A stretch of 62,645 nucleotides of DNA from Lachnospiraceae bacterium (GTDB lineage Bacteria; Bacillota; Clostridia; Lachnospirales; Lachnospiraceae): the NCBI GenBank assembly GCA_910574715.1, contig CAJTCH010000029.1, positions 1-62,645 on the forward strand, read 5' to 3'. Below are positions 44,463 through 53,465 of this stretch, in pieces. Numbering within the stretch: the stretch's first letter is position 1; each line of letters opens with the position of its first letter. The notes beneath the pieces are model-generated. The model ran no database searches, was not told the origin of the DNA, and saw only the letters and a program-made list of their open reading frames with translations. The translations under genes were made by a program, and so were the position numbers.

Positions 44463-46202
44463 ATGAAACAGATAACAGGTGCGGATTTATTTGTAAGGGC
44501 GCTAAAAGAAGAAGCAGTTGACACATTGTTTGCTTATCCGGGGGGACAGGCGATAGATCTGTTTAATGCACTGTATGGGGAAAAAGAAATAGATGTGATC
44601 CTGCCTCGCCATGAGCAGGGCCTGATTCATGCGGCAGACGGTTATGCACGTTCTACGGGTAAAGTTGGTGTCTGTCTTGTAACAAGCGGACCAGGGGCTA
44701 CGAATCTTGTCACAGGGATTGCTACGGCAAATTATGACAGCGTTCCGTTAGTATGTTTTACGGGCCAGGTGGCGACAAAACTTATTGGGAATGACGCCTT
44801 TCAGGAGGTAGACATTGTAGGCATTACAAGAAGTATCTGTAAATATGCCGTAACGGTACGAAACAGGGAAGATTTGGCGGAAACAATCAAAAAGGCTTTT
44901 TATATTGCAAAGACCGGAAAACCGGGGGTAGTGGTTGTTGATCTGCCAAAGGATGTCCAGCGGGCTTATGGCAGCGATTTCTATCCGGAGGAAATTGTGG
45001 TCAGAGGCTACAAACCAAATACCTCCGTACATATGGGACAGTTAAATAAGGCGCTGGACATCTTAAACCATGCGGCGAAGCCTGTGTTCCTGATTGGCGG
45101 CGGAGTTCATATTGCCCATGCAGAGAAGGAGATGACACAGCTTGCAGAGCTGACAGGTGTGCCTGTTATTACGACAATCATGGGAAAAGGCGCAATTCCC
45201 ACAACAAACAGTTCCTATGTCGGCAACATAGGGATCCATGGGAGTTATGCCGCCAATGCAGCGATCAGTAATTGTGACGTTCTTTTTTCCATTGGAACCC
45301 GGTTTAATGACCGCATTACGGGGAAAATAGAGGAATTTGCGGGAAATGCAAAGATTATTCACATTGACGTGGATGCGACATCTATTTCCCGCAATATTGA
45401 TGTGGATGTTCCGATTGTAGCTGATGCGAAAAAGGCCATATGTGCTTTGCTTGAGAAGGCAAAGCCCCTTCATATCTCAGAGTGGACGGATGAAATCAGC
45501 CGTTGTAAAAAGGAATATCCGATTGATATGGGTGCGTCCGGTCTGACGCCGCAGATGATCATTCAATCCATAAATGAAGGGTTTAAAGATGCCGTTGTCG
45601 TTACGGATGTAGGCCAGAATCAATTATGGGCAACACAATTTCTTGATATCGGTGAGAATAAACAAATGCTGACATCGGGCGGCCTGGGGACAATGGGTTA
45701 TGGTTTTCCTGCGGCAATCGGGGCAAAACTTGGCAATCCGCATAAGGATGTTATTGTCATATCCGGCGATGGCGGTATGCAGATGAATATCCAGGAAATG
45801 GCGACTGCGGTTGTTTATGAACTGCCGATCATTATCTGCATACTGAATAACGGATACTTGGGGAATGTGCGGCAATGGCAGGAAATGTTTTATGAAAGGC
45901 GGTATTCGAGTACATGTATGCGTTATCGGAGAAGCTGTGAGATTGGCTGCAGCCAGCCTGGTCATGATTGTCCGAAATATACGCCAGATTTCATTGCACT
46001 GGCAGAAAGCTATGGTGCAAAAGGAATCCGCGTCACAAAGGCAGAAGATATAAAAACAGCTTTAGACAGTGCAAAGCAGAATACAAAAATGCCTACGGTG
46101 ATTGAGTTTATCATAGACAGAGAAGCCAATGTCCTGCCGATTGTTCCGCCGGGAAACGCCCTGAATGACATGATTTTAGAAAGAGAGGAAAACAGGGAAT
46201 GA
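44463..46202 (+). CDS. ilvB: Acetolactate synthase large subunit
   Basis: 579 aa. Joins two pyruvate (or pyruvate plus 2-ketobutyrate) in branched-chain amino acid synthesis, using TPP, Mg2+ and FAD. Catalytic Glu in LPRHEQGLIHAADGYAR, FAD/oxidase-like middle domain, and TPP-binding GDGGMQMNIQE...NNGYLGNVRQW. A Cys-rich insertion (YRRSCEIGCSQPGHDCPKY, about residues 485-503) follows the TPP motif; I know such inserts from some anaerobes only vaguely. ATG 44463 has TGGAGG upstream. Overlaps ilvN by 4 bp. Confidence 0.94.
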   Translation: MKQITGADLFVRALKEEAVDTLFAYPGGQAIDLFNALYGEKEIDVILPRHEQGLIHAADGYARSTGKVGVCLVTSGPGATNLVTGIATANYDSVPLVCFTGQVATKLIGNDAFQEVDIVGITRSICKYAVTVRNREDLAETIKKAFYIAKTGKPGVVVVDLPKDVQRAYGSDFYPEEIVVRGYKPNTSVHMGQLNKALDILNHAAKPVFLIGGGVHIAHAEKEMTQLAELTGVPVITTIMGKGAIPTTNSSYVGNIGIHGSYAANAAISNCDVLFSIGTRFNDRITGKIEEFAGNAKIIHIDVDATSISRNIDVDVPIVADAKKAICALLEKAKPLHISEWTDEISRCKKEYPIDMGASGLTPQMIIQSINEGFKDAVVVTDVGQNQLWATQFLDIGENKQMLTSGGLGTMGYGFPAAIGAKLGNPHKDVIVISGDGGMQMNIQEMATAVVYELPIIICILNNGYLGNVRQWQEMFYERRYSSTCMRYRRSCEIGCSQPGHDCPKYTPDFIALAESYGAKGIRVTKAEDIKTALDSAKQNTKMPTVIEFIIDREANVLPIVPPGNALNDMILEREENRE

Positions 46203-46699
46203 AAAAGAGATGGATTTGTCTGTTTGTTGAAAATGAAATAGGTGTACTCGCCCGTATTTCGGGTTTGTTTTCTGGAAAATCTTATAATCTGGACAGTCTG
46301 ACCGCCGGAGTTACTGAGGACGGCAGCATATCACGGATGACAATCAGCCTGACAAGTGATGACCGGACTTTTGAGCAGATAAAAAAGCAGCTTAGCAGAA
46401 GTGTTGAGGTGATCAAAGTGGTAGATTATACAGATATACCTATCCACATGAAAGAAATTTTATTTGTTAAGGTGAAGCATTGTTCAGATGCGGACATAAC
46501 GGAACTTTTCCGGATTTCAAAAGTATTCGGGGCTGCAATAATTGACTATGACGGCGCTACCGTCCTTTTGGAATGTACCCAGACAGAAAACAGGAATGAT
46601 GATTTGATTGCATTGCTGAAAAGAAAGTTTGTGAACAGAATTGAGATTGTAAGAGGCGGAAGTGTTGCGGCTGAAGCTGTCAGTGTCTCGGAAAGATAG
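46199..46699 (+). CDS. ilvN: Acetolactate synthase small (regulatory) subunit
   Basis: 166 aa, usual length. N-terminal ACT domain (residues 4-75; WICLFVENEIGVLARISGLF...SRMTI) gives valine feedback control; the C-terminal domain follows. ATGA overlap with ilvB means coupled translation. The operon ends at a terminator at 46755. No other branched-chain genes are near, so this pair is a detached copy or the pathway is elsewhere. Confidence 0.94.
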   Translation: MKKRWICLFVENEIGVLARISGLFSGKSYNLDSLTAGVTEDGSISRMTISLTSDDRTFEQIKKQLSRSVEVIKVVDYTDIPIHMKEILFVKVKHCSDADITELFRISKVFGAAIIDYDGATVLLECTQTENRNDDLIALLKRKFVNRIEIVRGGSVAAEAVSVSER

Positions 46700-46754
46700 A
46701 GAAACCGTACAGGAGTCAGCCGCTGCTATGAAGTGAAACAATAGTATCAAGGGA

Positions 46755-46787
46755 AAAGGGGCTCCTGAGAAAGGCAGCCCCTTTGTT
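46755..46787 (+). terminator. Terminator after ilvBN
   Basis: AAAGGGGCT, loop, AGCCCCTTT then GTT. The following gene is on the other strand. Confidence 0.8.
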
Positions 46788-46854
46788 CCTGCAGGCAACG
46801 AGCCAAGTGGGCATATTTGTTGTATGGACATTTGACTTTCTATCCAGAAGCTCC

Positions 46855-48712
46855 TTATTGCCATATATTTATCTTAGAAAGAATGTGCCGCGTTATTTCT
46901 GCCGCGCTGCTGCCGGAGGCACCGCCGTTCGCGGCGATATTTGCTGCAAAGAACCACGTATTGTCAGGGGCTTCCACATATCCTACAAACCATCCGTTTA
47001 CATCCTTGCCGTCGATACAACCGGTGCCGGTTTTTCCATAGAGGTTTCCGGCTTCGGAAGAGGACAGGAGGATAGAGTCCTTTACTGCATTAACATTTTG
47101 GATGCCAAAGCCGAGGTTGTTTTCATAAAGCTTTCGCAAAAGCTCCACCTGTTCGATGGGGGAAATCTTTAAAGAAGATTCCATCCAGTAGGAGGAGAGG
47201 CCGCCTTTGGTATTCTCATTGCCGTATCTGATTTCCCGGAGATAGCGGTCAATGGCGGAGGTTCCAAGCTGTTTATCTATTTCCTGAAAGTACCAGTTCA
47301 CGGAGGCGCTCATGGCGGACTGCAAAGTCTGGTCAGCGTTCCATTCCTGGAACGGATAAAGCTCTCGGTTCCATTCCATGGTGGAAGCTTCCGGTGTAAT
47401 GACGCCGGCCTCCAGCCCGATCAGGGCGTCATAGATTTTATAGGTAGAGTCAGGAGAGACCCGCAAGGCGGCGCGGTCCATATCATAGATATTCCACGTA
47501 TCCTGTGCCATGTTGTATAGGACGAAGCTTCCTTCGTATCCCTGAAAGCAGGAAGACAGATCTATGACGTTGATATTTTTATGAGATGTATCCCATCCAT
47601 AATAATCATCCTTTGCTGCATTTGCAGACAGCAGGGGAGCCAGGCTTGTGAGGAGAACTGTTACCATCAGGAATGCCGTCATGCCTGTAAGCCGTTTCTT
47701 TGCGGTGGGCGTCTCGTAGGCGGCGATATTGAGGATACGCCGCTTCATCTGTGACATGTTTCCGCTTAATCCAGCGGAAAAGGGAAAAGCAGGGCGGGAC
47801 AGCTTTTCGGCAAAATGGATCAGCGTCATTCCGTAATCCTCGTAGGAATCTGGTTCAAGCATATTCAGTACGGACGTGTCGCAGGCGATTTCCCTGTCAT
47901 TTCGCATTTCCTTAAGTGCAATCCAGACCATGGGATTGAACCAGTAGAGGATTCCCGTGAGGGTCATCAGATAGCCTGCAAGCGCGTCTTTGTGCCTGTA
48001 ATGCTGCAGCTCGTGCAGCAGCATGTAGCGGATCTGGTGAAGCCCGTTCATTCCGGATGGACTTGAACCGCAGGATGCTTGGCAGAGTTTGTCGGTATCT
48101 ATCTTACTGTAATCGGAGATGATGTGGATGGGAAGATAGATACGCGGCCTTAGGAACCCTATGATAACCGGCGACTGCAAAAATGTGGTACTGTATATGG
48201 GAATCTCCTTTCTGATATGGAGTTCTTTCAGGCAATGGCGGTATAGTCTGCAGATTGCCGGATTTTGGAGAGGAAGGGCAGATTGTCTGATGTTCTGCAG
48301 GCGGAGGGACGATCTGGCGGTCCGCACAACCATGACAAGGATACCGGCAAGCCAGATTCCCAGTAAAATGGTTCCGGCAATGGATGGCGTCTGATTGCTT
48401 ATGGAGAGAGTAAAATCATTCAGCCAGCCCGAATCTCCTGCAGGAGTCGTCACATCTCCTTGATTTACAATGTTTCCGGTATCGGGCAGGGCGGGGTTAC
48501 AAAATGCCAAAAGCCGGGCAAGAAGCATTGGAAAACCTGTCAGGCGAAACGGCAGGAGGAACGGTAAGCAGGCCGAGCAGCAGAAACCACAGGTGATACT
48601 GCATCCGGCCTGACAGGATATTTCTCAATAAATGCCTGGCGGCCAGAAGGATTCCAACCAGGGCACAGATGAATAGGTTACATATAAGAAAACGAATCAT
48701 AAAATCAGCCAT
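46855..48712 (-). pseudogene. blaR1: BlaR1-type sensor-protease, frameshifted
   Basis: The C-terminal frame (46855 to about 48550) has the M56 zinc protease motif HELQHYRHKDALAGYL and a penicillin-binding sensor domain with all three motifs: STYK, SVN and KTGTG. The N-terminal membrane part (from ATG 48712: MADFMIRFLICNLFICALVG...LWFLLLGLLTVP) is in a different frame; the shift lies near 48551-48566. Read together it would be about 615 aa, a normal BlaR1/MecR1. AAAAGGAG precedes the start. The repressor gene blaI, usually just upstream, is missing; an AbiE remnant lies there. Either a real null or a sequencing error. Confidence 0.85.
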
Positions 48713-48756
48713 AGGTATTGTCTCCTTTTTGTTTCCTTAACCCGGACAAGCCGGAG

Positions 48757-48918
48757 CGCAAGATTTCGTTAGGAACAGTTCCTGACGAAAGTTACAAACT
48801 CATTTATCCTTTTTTACAGAAAGCAGGGTGCGAAGCTGTTCAAGCTACTTGGAAACTGGTTGTTCCGGATGATTTGCAAAATATGAAGAATGGGGTAATG
48901 ATGGATGCCGATGTATAA
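48757..48918 (+). pseudogene. AbiEi-like antitoxin, C-terminal fragment
   Basis: The frame (ISLGTVPDESYKLIYPFLQK, AVQATWKLVVPDDLQNMKNG) looks like the end of a type IV antitoxin and overlaps the start of the AbiEii-like gene by 14 bp, the usual arrangement. The N-terminal helix-turn-helix part is gone. Family call is from context and resemblance; moderate confidence. Confidence 0.5.
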
Positions 48919-49198
48919 TAAAACAGAGATTGGACGTATTGCACAGCAGCATGGATTTGTGAGAGATACCTTTGAAAAGGTCTTGCACTTGAAGGATGTA
49001 TTGAATTATCTGAATGAAGAAGAATATCTAAGAAACCATCTGCTTTTAAAAGGTGGAACAGCTATCAATCTGGCGGTGTTCAATATATCACGTTTGTCTG
49101 TGGATATTGATATGGATTACACACCAAATGATACGAAAGAAGAAATTGTGGAAAGAATTAAGGAACATCCGATGGCAATTTGGAAATGCCAACAATAA
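48905..49198 (+). pseudogene. AbiEii-like nucleotidyltransferase toxin, truncated
   Basis: 97 aa. HLLLKGGTAINLAVFNISRL then SVDIDMDYTP is the nucleotidyltransferase core of AbiEii toxins (GGT/GS motif and DxD). A complete toxin is about 300 aa; here the frame stops after EHPMAIWKCQQ and the rest is absent. With the antitoxin fragment this is a dead AbiE abortive-infection module. Confidence 0.85.
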
Positions 49199-49245
49199 CA
49201 TATTGAGTTTGAAGTGATGACTGGTAGACTGAATAATATAAAATC

Positions 49246-49315
49246 TGCAAAAACCGCCCTTTATTCAGCAAAAAGGGAATGATTTGTTATAGCCAGGCAT
49301 TTATTTTCATATGTT
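49246..49315 (+). promoter_or_regulatory. LytTR-type direct-repeat promoter D
   Basis: TGCAAAAACCG at 49246 and AGCAAAAAGGG at 49267 are 21 bp apart with the same intervening CCC-T-TATT pattern seen at 57682. TATGTT (49310-49315) starts 43 bp after the second repeat, as at the other three sites. The -35 is weaker (TTGTTA 49284-49289 at 20 bp, or TTATAG at 17 bp). It lies 57 bp before the DUF6070-like gene at 49372. Confidence 0.6.
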
Positions 49316-49371
49316 CTACCTGACAGAAGAATTGTAAAGCATATTATCAGGAAGGGAGAACGATAGAGTAT

Positions 49372-50610
49372 ATGAAACGTACTTTACAGAAATGCAGCGT
49401 ATGTTTTTTATCAGCGCTATCCTTGGCAGCCGTTGGGCACGTGGTTGGGGAGATGAAAGCAGCAGTGTATCCGGCCGGCAGCAGGGGAGTAAAAGTGCCG
49501 TTTGCCAGGATTGAATCCCAGGAACAACCGGGGGCGGCTGATGGGGAGCCGTATGCGTATACGGAACCGGAGTGTGTCCTGTCAATGGAAGAACAGAAAA
49601 AAATACAGAATGAAGCAGTATCGGCGGCAGAAATGTGTGCAGGTTATTATTCTGCCGAAGAGTCAGTAAATAGCAGCAAGGACAGCGGTTATGCTTCGGT
49701 TATTGAATTGACAGAACAGCAGAGAAGAGATATTGTCAATGTGTTGGGCAACAATGGAATGGTAAGTGTTTCGGATGATATGAATATGCGTAACTATGAA
49801 GATGTAGAAAATTTTTATTCCCAATACCGCATAGGGCAGGAGGCACTGGTTACAATTTACGAACCTTTTATAGACGGGACATTTTCTTCCAGAACCTTTG
49901 TCTACCGGCAGGGAATACTGCAGACCTACTATATCGGGATTGGATGGCAAGACAATGGTATACCGGTTATACAGGCTGCCAGAACCAACGATATTGCAGA
50001 AATCCGGTTGACGGAAAAGGGATATTTGATTTATACAAATGCAGTAATCGTTGCACATGGCAATTTGAAGGAGTACTACAGGGTTAAGCCTCTACCGGAA
50101 ACCTGCCGGGAGCTTACCCAAAAATATGTTTCTGGACTTAGTTATGTGAGTTATATGGTGATGATAACGGATTGGGACAGCGGAAATGTGGAAGAAATTT
50201 TAAGGCCATGCATGTTTGAGGATGTTTATCGGATCCATACAGGGGAGGTATTTGTACCAGACGGTGAGGGGATCCCGGCAGAGCTTTATGAATCTATTAT
50301 GATGACTTATTTCCCGGTAACAGCAGAGCAATTAAGGGAGTACTGCAATTACGATGCAGCCACGGATACATATAAATATGAAATGAGTATCTCGCAGCCT
50401 TTGCCGCCGTTTCCCGAAGTGGTGGACTATAAAGAAAATGTGGATGGAACGCTTACACTGTTTGTGGACGGTGTATGGCCGGATTATGGTTCGGATTATG
50501 CCTTTACAAATCAGATTGTGGTAAGACCGTTAGAGAATGGGGCCTTTCGTTATTTATCCAATTCCATCCAAAAACAGGAATTAGATATTCCGGTAGTGGG
50601 GAAACGGTGA
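49372..50610 (+). CDS. DUF6070-like secreted or anchored protein
   Basis: 412 aa. N-terminal hydrophobic segment (about 10-27), acidic linker, then the conserved body: QKKIQNEAVSAAEMCAGYYS, DDMNMRNYEDVENFYSQY, LQTYYIGIGWQDNGIPVIQ, LTEKGYLIYTNA, YFPVTAEQLREYCNYDAATD, and the end VVDYKENVDGTLTLFVDGVW...YAFTNQIVVRP. Closely related to the genes at 41262 and 50723. It has a LytTR-type promoter rather than the TACA-NN-TGTA type. GGAAGGGAG precedes the ATG by about 14 nt. Confidence 0.82.
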   Translation: MKRTLQKCSVCFLSALSLAAVGHVVGEMKAAVYPAGSRGVKVPFARIESQEQPGAADGEPYAYTEPECVLSMEEQKKIQNEAVSAAEMCAGYYSAEESVNSSKDSGYASVIELTEQQRRDIVNVLGNNGMVSVSDDMNMRNYEDVENFYSQYRIGQEALVTIYEPFIDGTFSSRTFVYRQGILQTYYIGIGWQDNGIPVIQAARTNDIAEIRLTEKGYLIYTNAVIVAHGNLKEYYRVKPLPETCRELTQKYVSGLSYVSYMVMITDWDSGNVEEILRPCMFEDVYRIHTGEVFVPDGEGIPAELYESIMMTYFPVTAEQLREYCNYDAATDTYKYEMSISQPLPPFPEVVDYKENVDGTLTLFVDGVWPDYGSDYAFTNQIVVRPLENGAFRYLSNSIQKQELDIPVVGKR

Positions 50611-50655
50611 GAAAATAAGACGGGGCTGTAAGATTGTAGATAATATAAGTTATTC

Positions 50656-50683
50656 TTGACTTAAAATCTTACAAATGTAATAC
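50656..50683 (+). promoter_or_regulatory. BlaI/CopY-type operator-promoter 3
   Basis: TTGACT, 16 bp, TAATAC with the dyad TTACAAATGTAA (50669-50680) over the -10. Same layout as 39860 and 39919. It drives the paralogue at 50723. Confidence 0.7.
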
Positions 50684-50722
50684 TATATATAGATTATACG
50701 ACCAGAAAAGGTAAGGAACGTT

Positions 50723-51970
50723 ATGAAGTATAGTAAACAGAGAAAAATAGAATGCCAAAGGAGTTTATTTGAAAGTATCTTTTTTGTTGCCGCAGGTAGC
50801 TTTGTTGTCTTATTACTTTATTTCGGTTGTGATAAGGCAATCTCCCCTGAAAAGGAATTTTCAGGGGAGCCGCAGGAGCAGCAGGCAGAAGAAAGCAGGG
50901 AAAATGTGGATGGCAGCTCTTATGGGAAAGAAATAGAAGAGGCGGTGAGCATCCTGGAAAGCGAAGAACAGGAACAGCTTCAGGAAGCCGCAATATCAGC
51001 CGCCGAAGGATGTGCAGATTTATATAAGGACATCAAGGTGCTGGATACGACTTTTTATCAACTGGGGCAGAGGACAAAAGAACAAAGGCGGGAGACAGTC
51101 AGCCGGATGGGCGGGCTTGGATATGTTTCAGTGTCAAAAGGCATCAATATGGAAAATTATGAAGAGGTAGAAATGTTTTATTCCAGATATTCAGATGGAG
51201 AGGAGGCCCAGGTTACAATATGTGATATCTATGGGGACGGCCGGTTTGGATGCCGCACTTTTCTGTACCGTGCAGGGAAGCTGCAGGTTTACTATGTGGA
51301 AATTACATGGCAGGAAGGAGGCGTGCCCATACTGTCCCATACATCCGTATGGGATTTGGAAGAAATCAGGCTGACAGAAAAAGGGTACTTTATCTATACC
51401 AATAAAATAAAGATATCACATGGAAATTTGCGGGAGCACTACAGGATAAAACCATTAGCTGAGGACTGCAGGGCGCTGACAGAGAAGTATATATCCGGCT
51501 TAAGCTATATAGATTATAATCTGCTGACTGTTGACTGGAACGGCAGCAATGTGGAAGATATAATAATGGATACTATGTTTGGGGATATTTATCATATGCA
51601 TACGGGAGAATATCTGAAAGTGCATGGAGGAAGAGTTGACGCAGAGATATTTGAAGAGATTATGACAATATATTTTCCTATAACTATAGAACAGCTTCAC
51701 CATTGCTGCGGTTATGATGCGGATAGCGACACTTACGAATGTGATTTGTTTTCAGTCAGGCCATATGCGCCGTTCGGTGAAGTGGTGGACTACACAGAGA
51801 ATGAAGACGGTACATTAACTCTCTTTGTGGATGGCGTATGGCCGGATTATGATTCGGATTATGCGTTTACAAATCAAGTTGTCATACAGTCATATGAGGA
51901 CGGTACATTCTGCTATTTGTCAAATGTCATAGAACAGAAGGAAATGGAGATTCCGGTCATAAAGAAATGA
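50723..51970 (+). CDS. DUF6070-like lipoprotein or membrane-anchored protein
   Basis: 415 aa. N-terminal hydrophobic stretch (FFVAAGSFVVLLLYFGC) ends at a Cys that could be lipidated. The body matches the paralogues: QLQEAAISAAEGCADLYKDI, GINMENYEEVEMFYSRYS, ITVEQLHHC-type stretch, VVDYTENEDGTLTLFVDGVW, PDYDSDYAFTNQVVIQ, IEQKEMEIPVIKK. GGTAAGGAAC precedes the ATG. Single gene closed by a terminator at 52043. Confidence 0.83.
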   Translation: MKYSKQRKIECQRSLFESIFFVAAGSFVVLLLYFGCDKAISPEKEFSGEPQEQQAEESRENVDGSSYGKEIEEAVSILESEEQEQLQEAAISAAEGCADLYKDIKVLDTTFYQLGQRTKEQRRETVSRMGGLGYVSVSKGINMENYEEVEMFYSRYSDGEEAQVTICDIYGDGRFGCRTFLYRAGKLQVYYVEITWQEGGVPILSHTSVWDLEEIRLTEKGYFIYTNKIKISHGNLREHYRIKPLAEDCRALTEKYISGLSYIDYNLLTVDWNGSNVEDIIMDTMFGDIYHMHTGEYLKVHGGRVDAEIFEEIMTIYFPITIEQLHHCCGYDADSDTYECDLFSVRPYAPFGEVVDYTENEDGTLTLFVDGVWPDYDSDYAFTNQVVIQSYEDGTFCYLSNVIEQKEMEIPVIKK

Positions 51971-52042
51971 ATAATATACACAAAATACCGATACATGACA
52001 TAATTTGATTACTTATAGAAAATAACTTATTTGGCGCATTTG

Positions 52043-52080
52043 AAAACATCTTTCCCTTTATCAACGGAAAAGATGTTTTT
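52043..52080. terminator. Bidirectional terminator
   Basis: AAAACATCTTTCC, loop, GGAAAAGATGTTTTT. It lies between convergent genes and can serve both. Confidence 0.8.
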
Positions 52081-52095
52081 GAATAATACAGATAA

Positions 52096-53277
52096 TTAGT
52101 CATTTAAAGGAAATATATACCCTAAAAATGTAAAAGAACTACTAAAAAGCTCTTCAATAATGTTTTCACTTGTGATATTTTTTTCGATGCTATTAAAATA
52201 TTTCTTGTCCAAAAAATTAAAACCATATTTAGGAATACGATCACTCGTAATTATCAAATTATTTCCATAGTTCATTATATGTTGATGATAGTAATTCGCC
52301 CATTCATTATTTAAATTACTGCTTTCTCCATCAAATTCTATAAATGGTGTAAACTGATTTAATACAGTCAGATTTTCGTATTTATAAGCGCCTATGAAAA
52401 TTTCTGAAAAATCAGTTTCAAATATTTGGCTATAAATTTTTCTGAAAATTGAGAGTATTGAAATAATACATGCAATATTTACTTTGCTTTTTCCAGCGTT
52501 ATTAGTAAGTAGAATCCTTAGTTTTACACTTCCATCTCCTATGATTTCCATAAAATTATGAAGATTAGCTTCAACTATATTATTGGGATTTGTTACTTCT
52601 CCTACACTAAAAACGATGGAGTGACCTACCCGTGATATACTATGTTTATTATTTGGATCTTCTAAACTATGTGAAAGCTGTTTTAAATCTGCATTAATAA
52701 ATTGCTCCCATACACTATCGTTATTTGTAGTTCTTAAGCTAAAACCAATATCCAGATAACCAAATAAATTAGGAAAAGAATTTATTGGTGATATTGCCAA
52801 TTTTTTTTCTATTCGACTAAGTTCATGTTCTCTTTTATAATACATTTGACTTAGTCTAGTTGAATCATTGACTAGGAAGGAACCAGAAGACAGGCGTTCA
52901 TATATTTTTCCGCTATTTGTTATATATGGTGGAGTAGGCCCTTCTTCAACTTTTATTACGAAAATTGTTCTTTCATCATCTGTTATAAATTTTTTGACAT
53001 CAAAATTTGGTGCTGGAGACAAGGCATCATGAATCAATGTATGAATTCTTTGTTCAGTCCATTTTGTACATCCGTATATTTTTTTGTCATCCGATACACC
53101 TAAAAAAATATAGCCACCGTATGTGTTAGCTAAGGCAGATATTTCTTCTAACATCTTTTTTGTGTTTACTTGATCACTTTTGAACTCGAAATAAAAAGAT
53201 TCATCTTCAGTGTTAATTGTGTTTACAATATCTTCTACTGTCAAATGTTTCCATTCTTTGTTTGCAATATTAATCAT
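52096..53277 (-). CDS. AlbA_2/Schlafen-type domain protein
   Basis: 393 aa, AT-rich. The N-terminal domain (about 20-130) has the Schlafen/AlbA_2 pattern: ESFYFEFKSD, EEISALANTYGGYIFLGVSD, and TPPYITNSGKIYERLSSGS. The C-terminal 230 aa are not recognised. Such proteins occur as regulators and in phage-defence islands. It lies 188 bp downstream of a nucleotidyltransferase gene on the same strand; a joint role is possible but unproven. Base composition differs from flanking metabolic genes, which suggests transfer. Confidence 0.8.
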   Translation of the reverse strand: MINIANKEWKHLTVEDIVNTINTEDESFYFEFKSDQVNTKKMLEEISALANTYGGYIFLGVSDDKKIYGCTKWTEQRIHTLIHDALSPAPNFDVKKFITDDERTIFVIKVEEGPTPPYITNSGKIYERLSSGSFLVNDSTRLSQMYYKREHELSRIEKKLAISPINSFPNLFGYLDIGFSLRTTNNDSVWEQFINADLKQLSHSLEDPNNKHSISRVGHSIVFSVGEVTNPNNIVEANLHNFMEIIGDGSVKLRILLTNNAGKSKVNIACIISILSIFRKIYSQIFETDFSEIFIGAYKYENLTVLNQFTPFIEFDGESSNLNNEWANYYHQHIMNYGNNLIITSDRIPKYGFNFLDKKYFNSIEKNITSENIIEELFSSSFTFLGYIFPLND

Positions 53278-53465
53278 AATGTATCCTCACTTTTAGTAAT
53301 CGTCTAAGTCTTTTTAATAAAATTGTAGTTAGATAAAAGTACTTTTGAAATAATACCTATAAAAAGGAAAGCTGAACATCCATATCTTCTTTTAAAAAAT
53401 TTTATCTTACATCGGCTTGAAGCTTTACATAAGTTTTGAAGTGCTCTTCATTGTTCTTTTTACAC

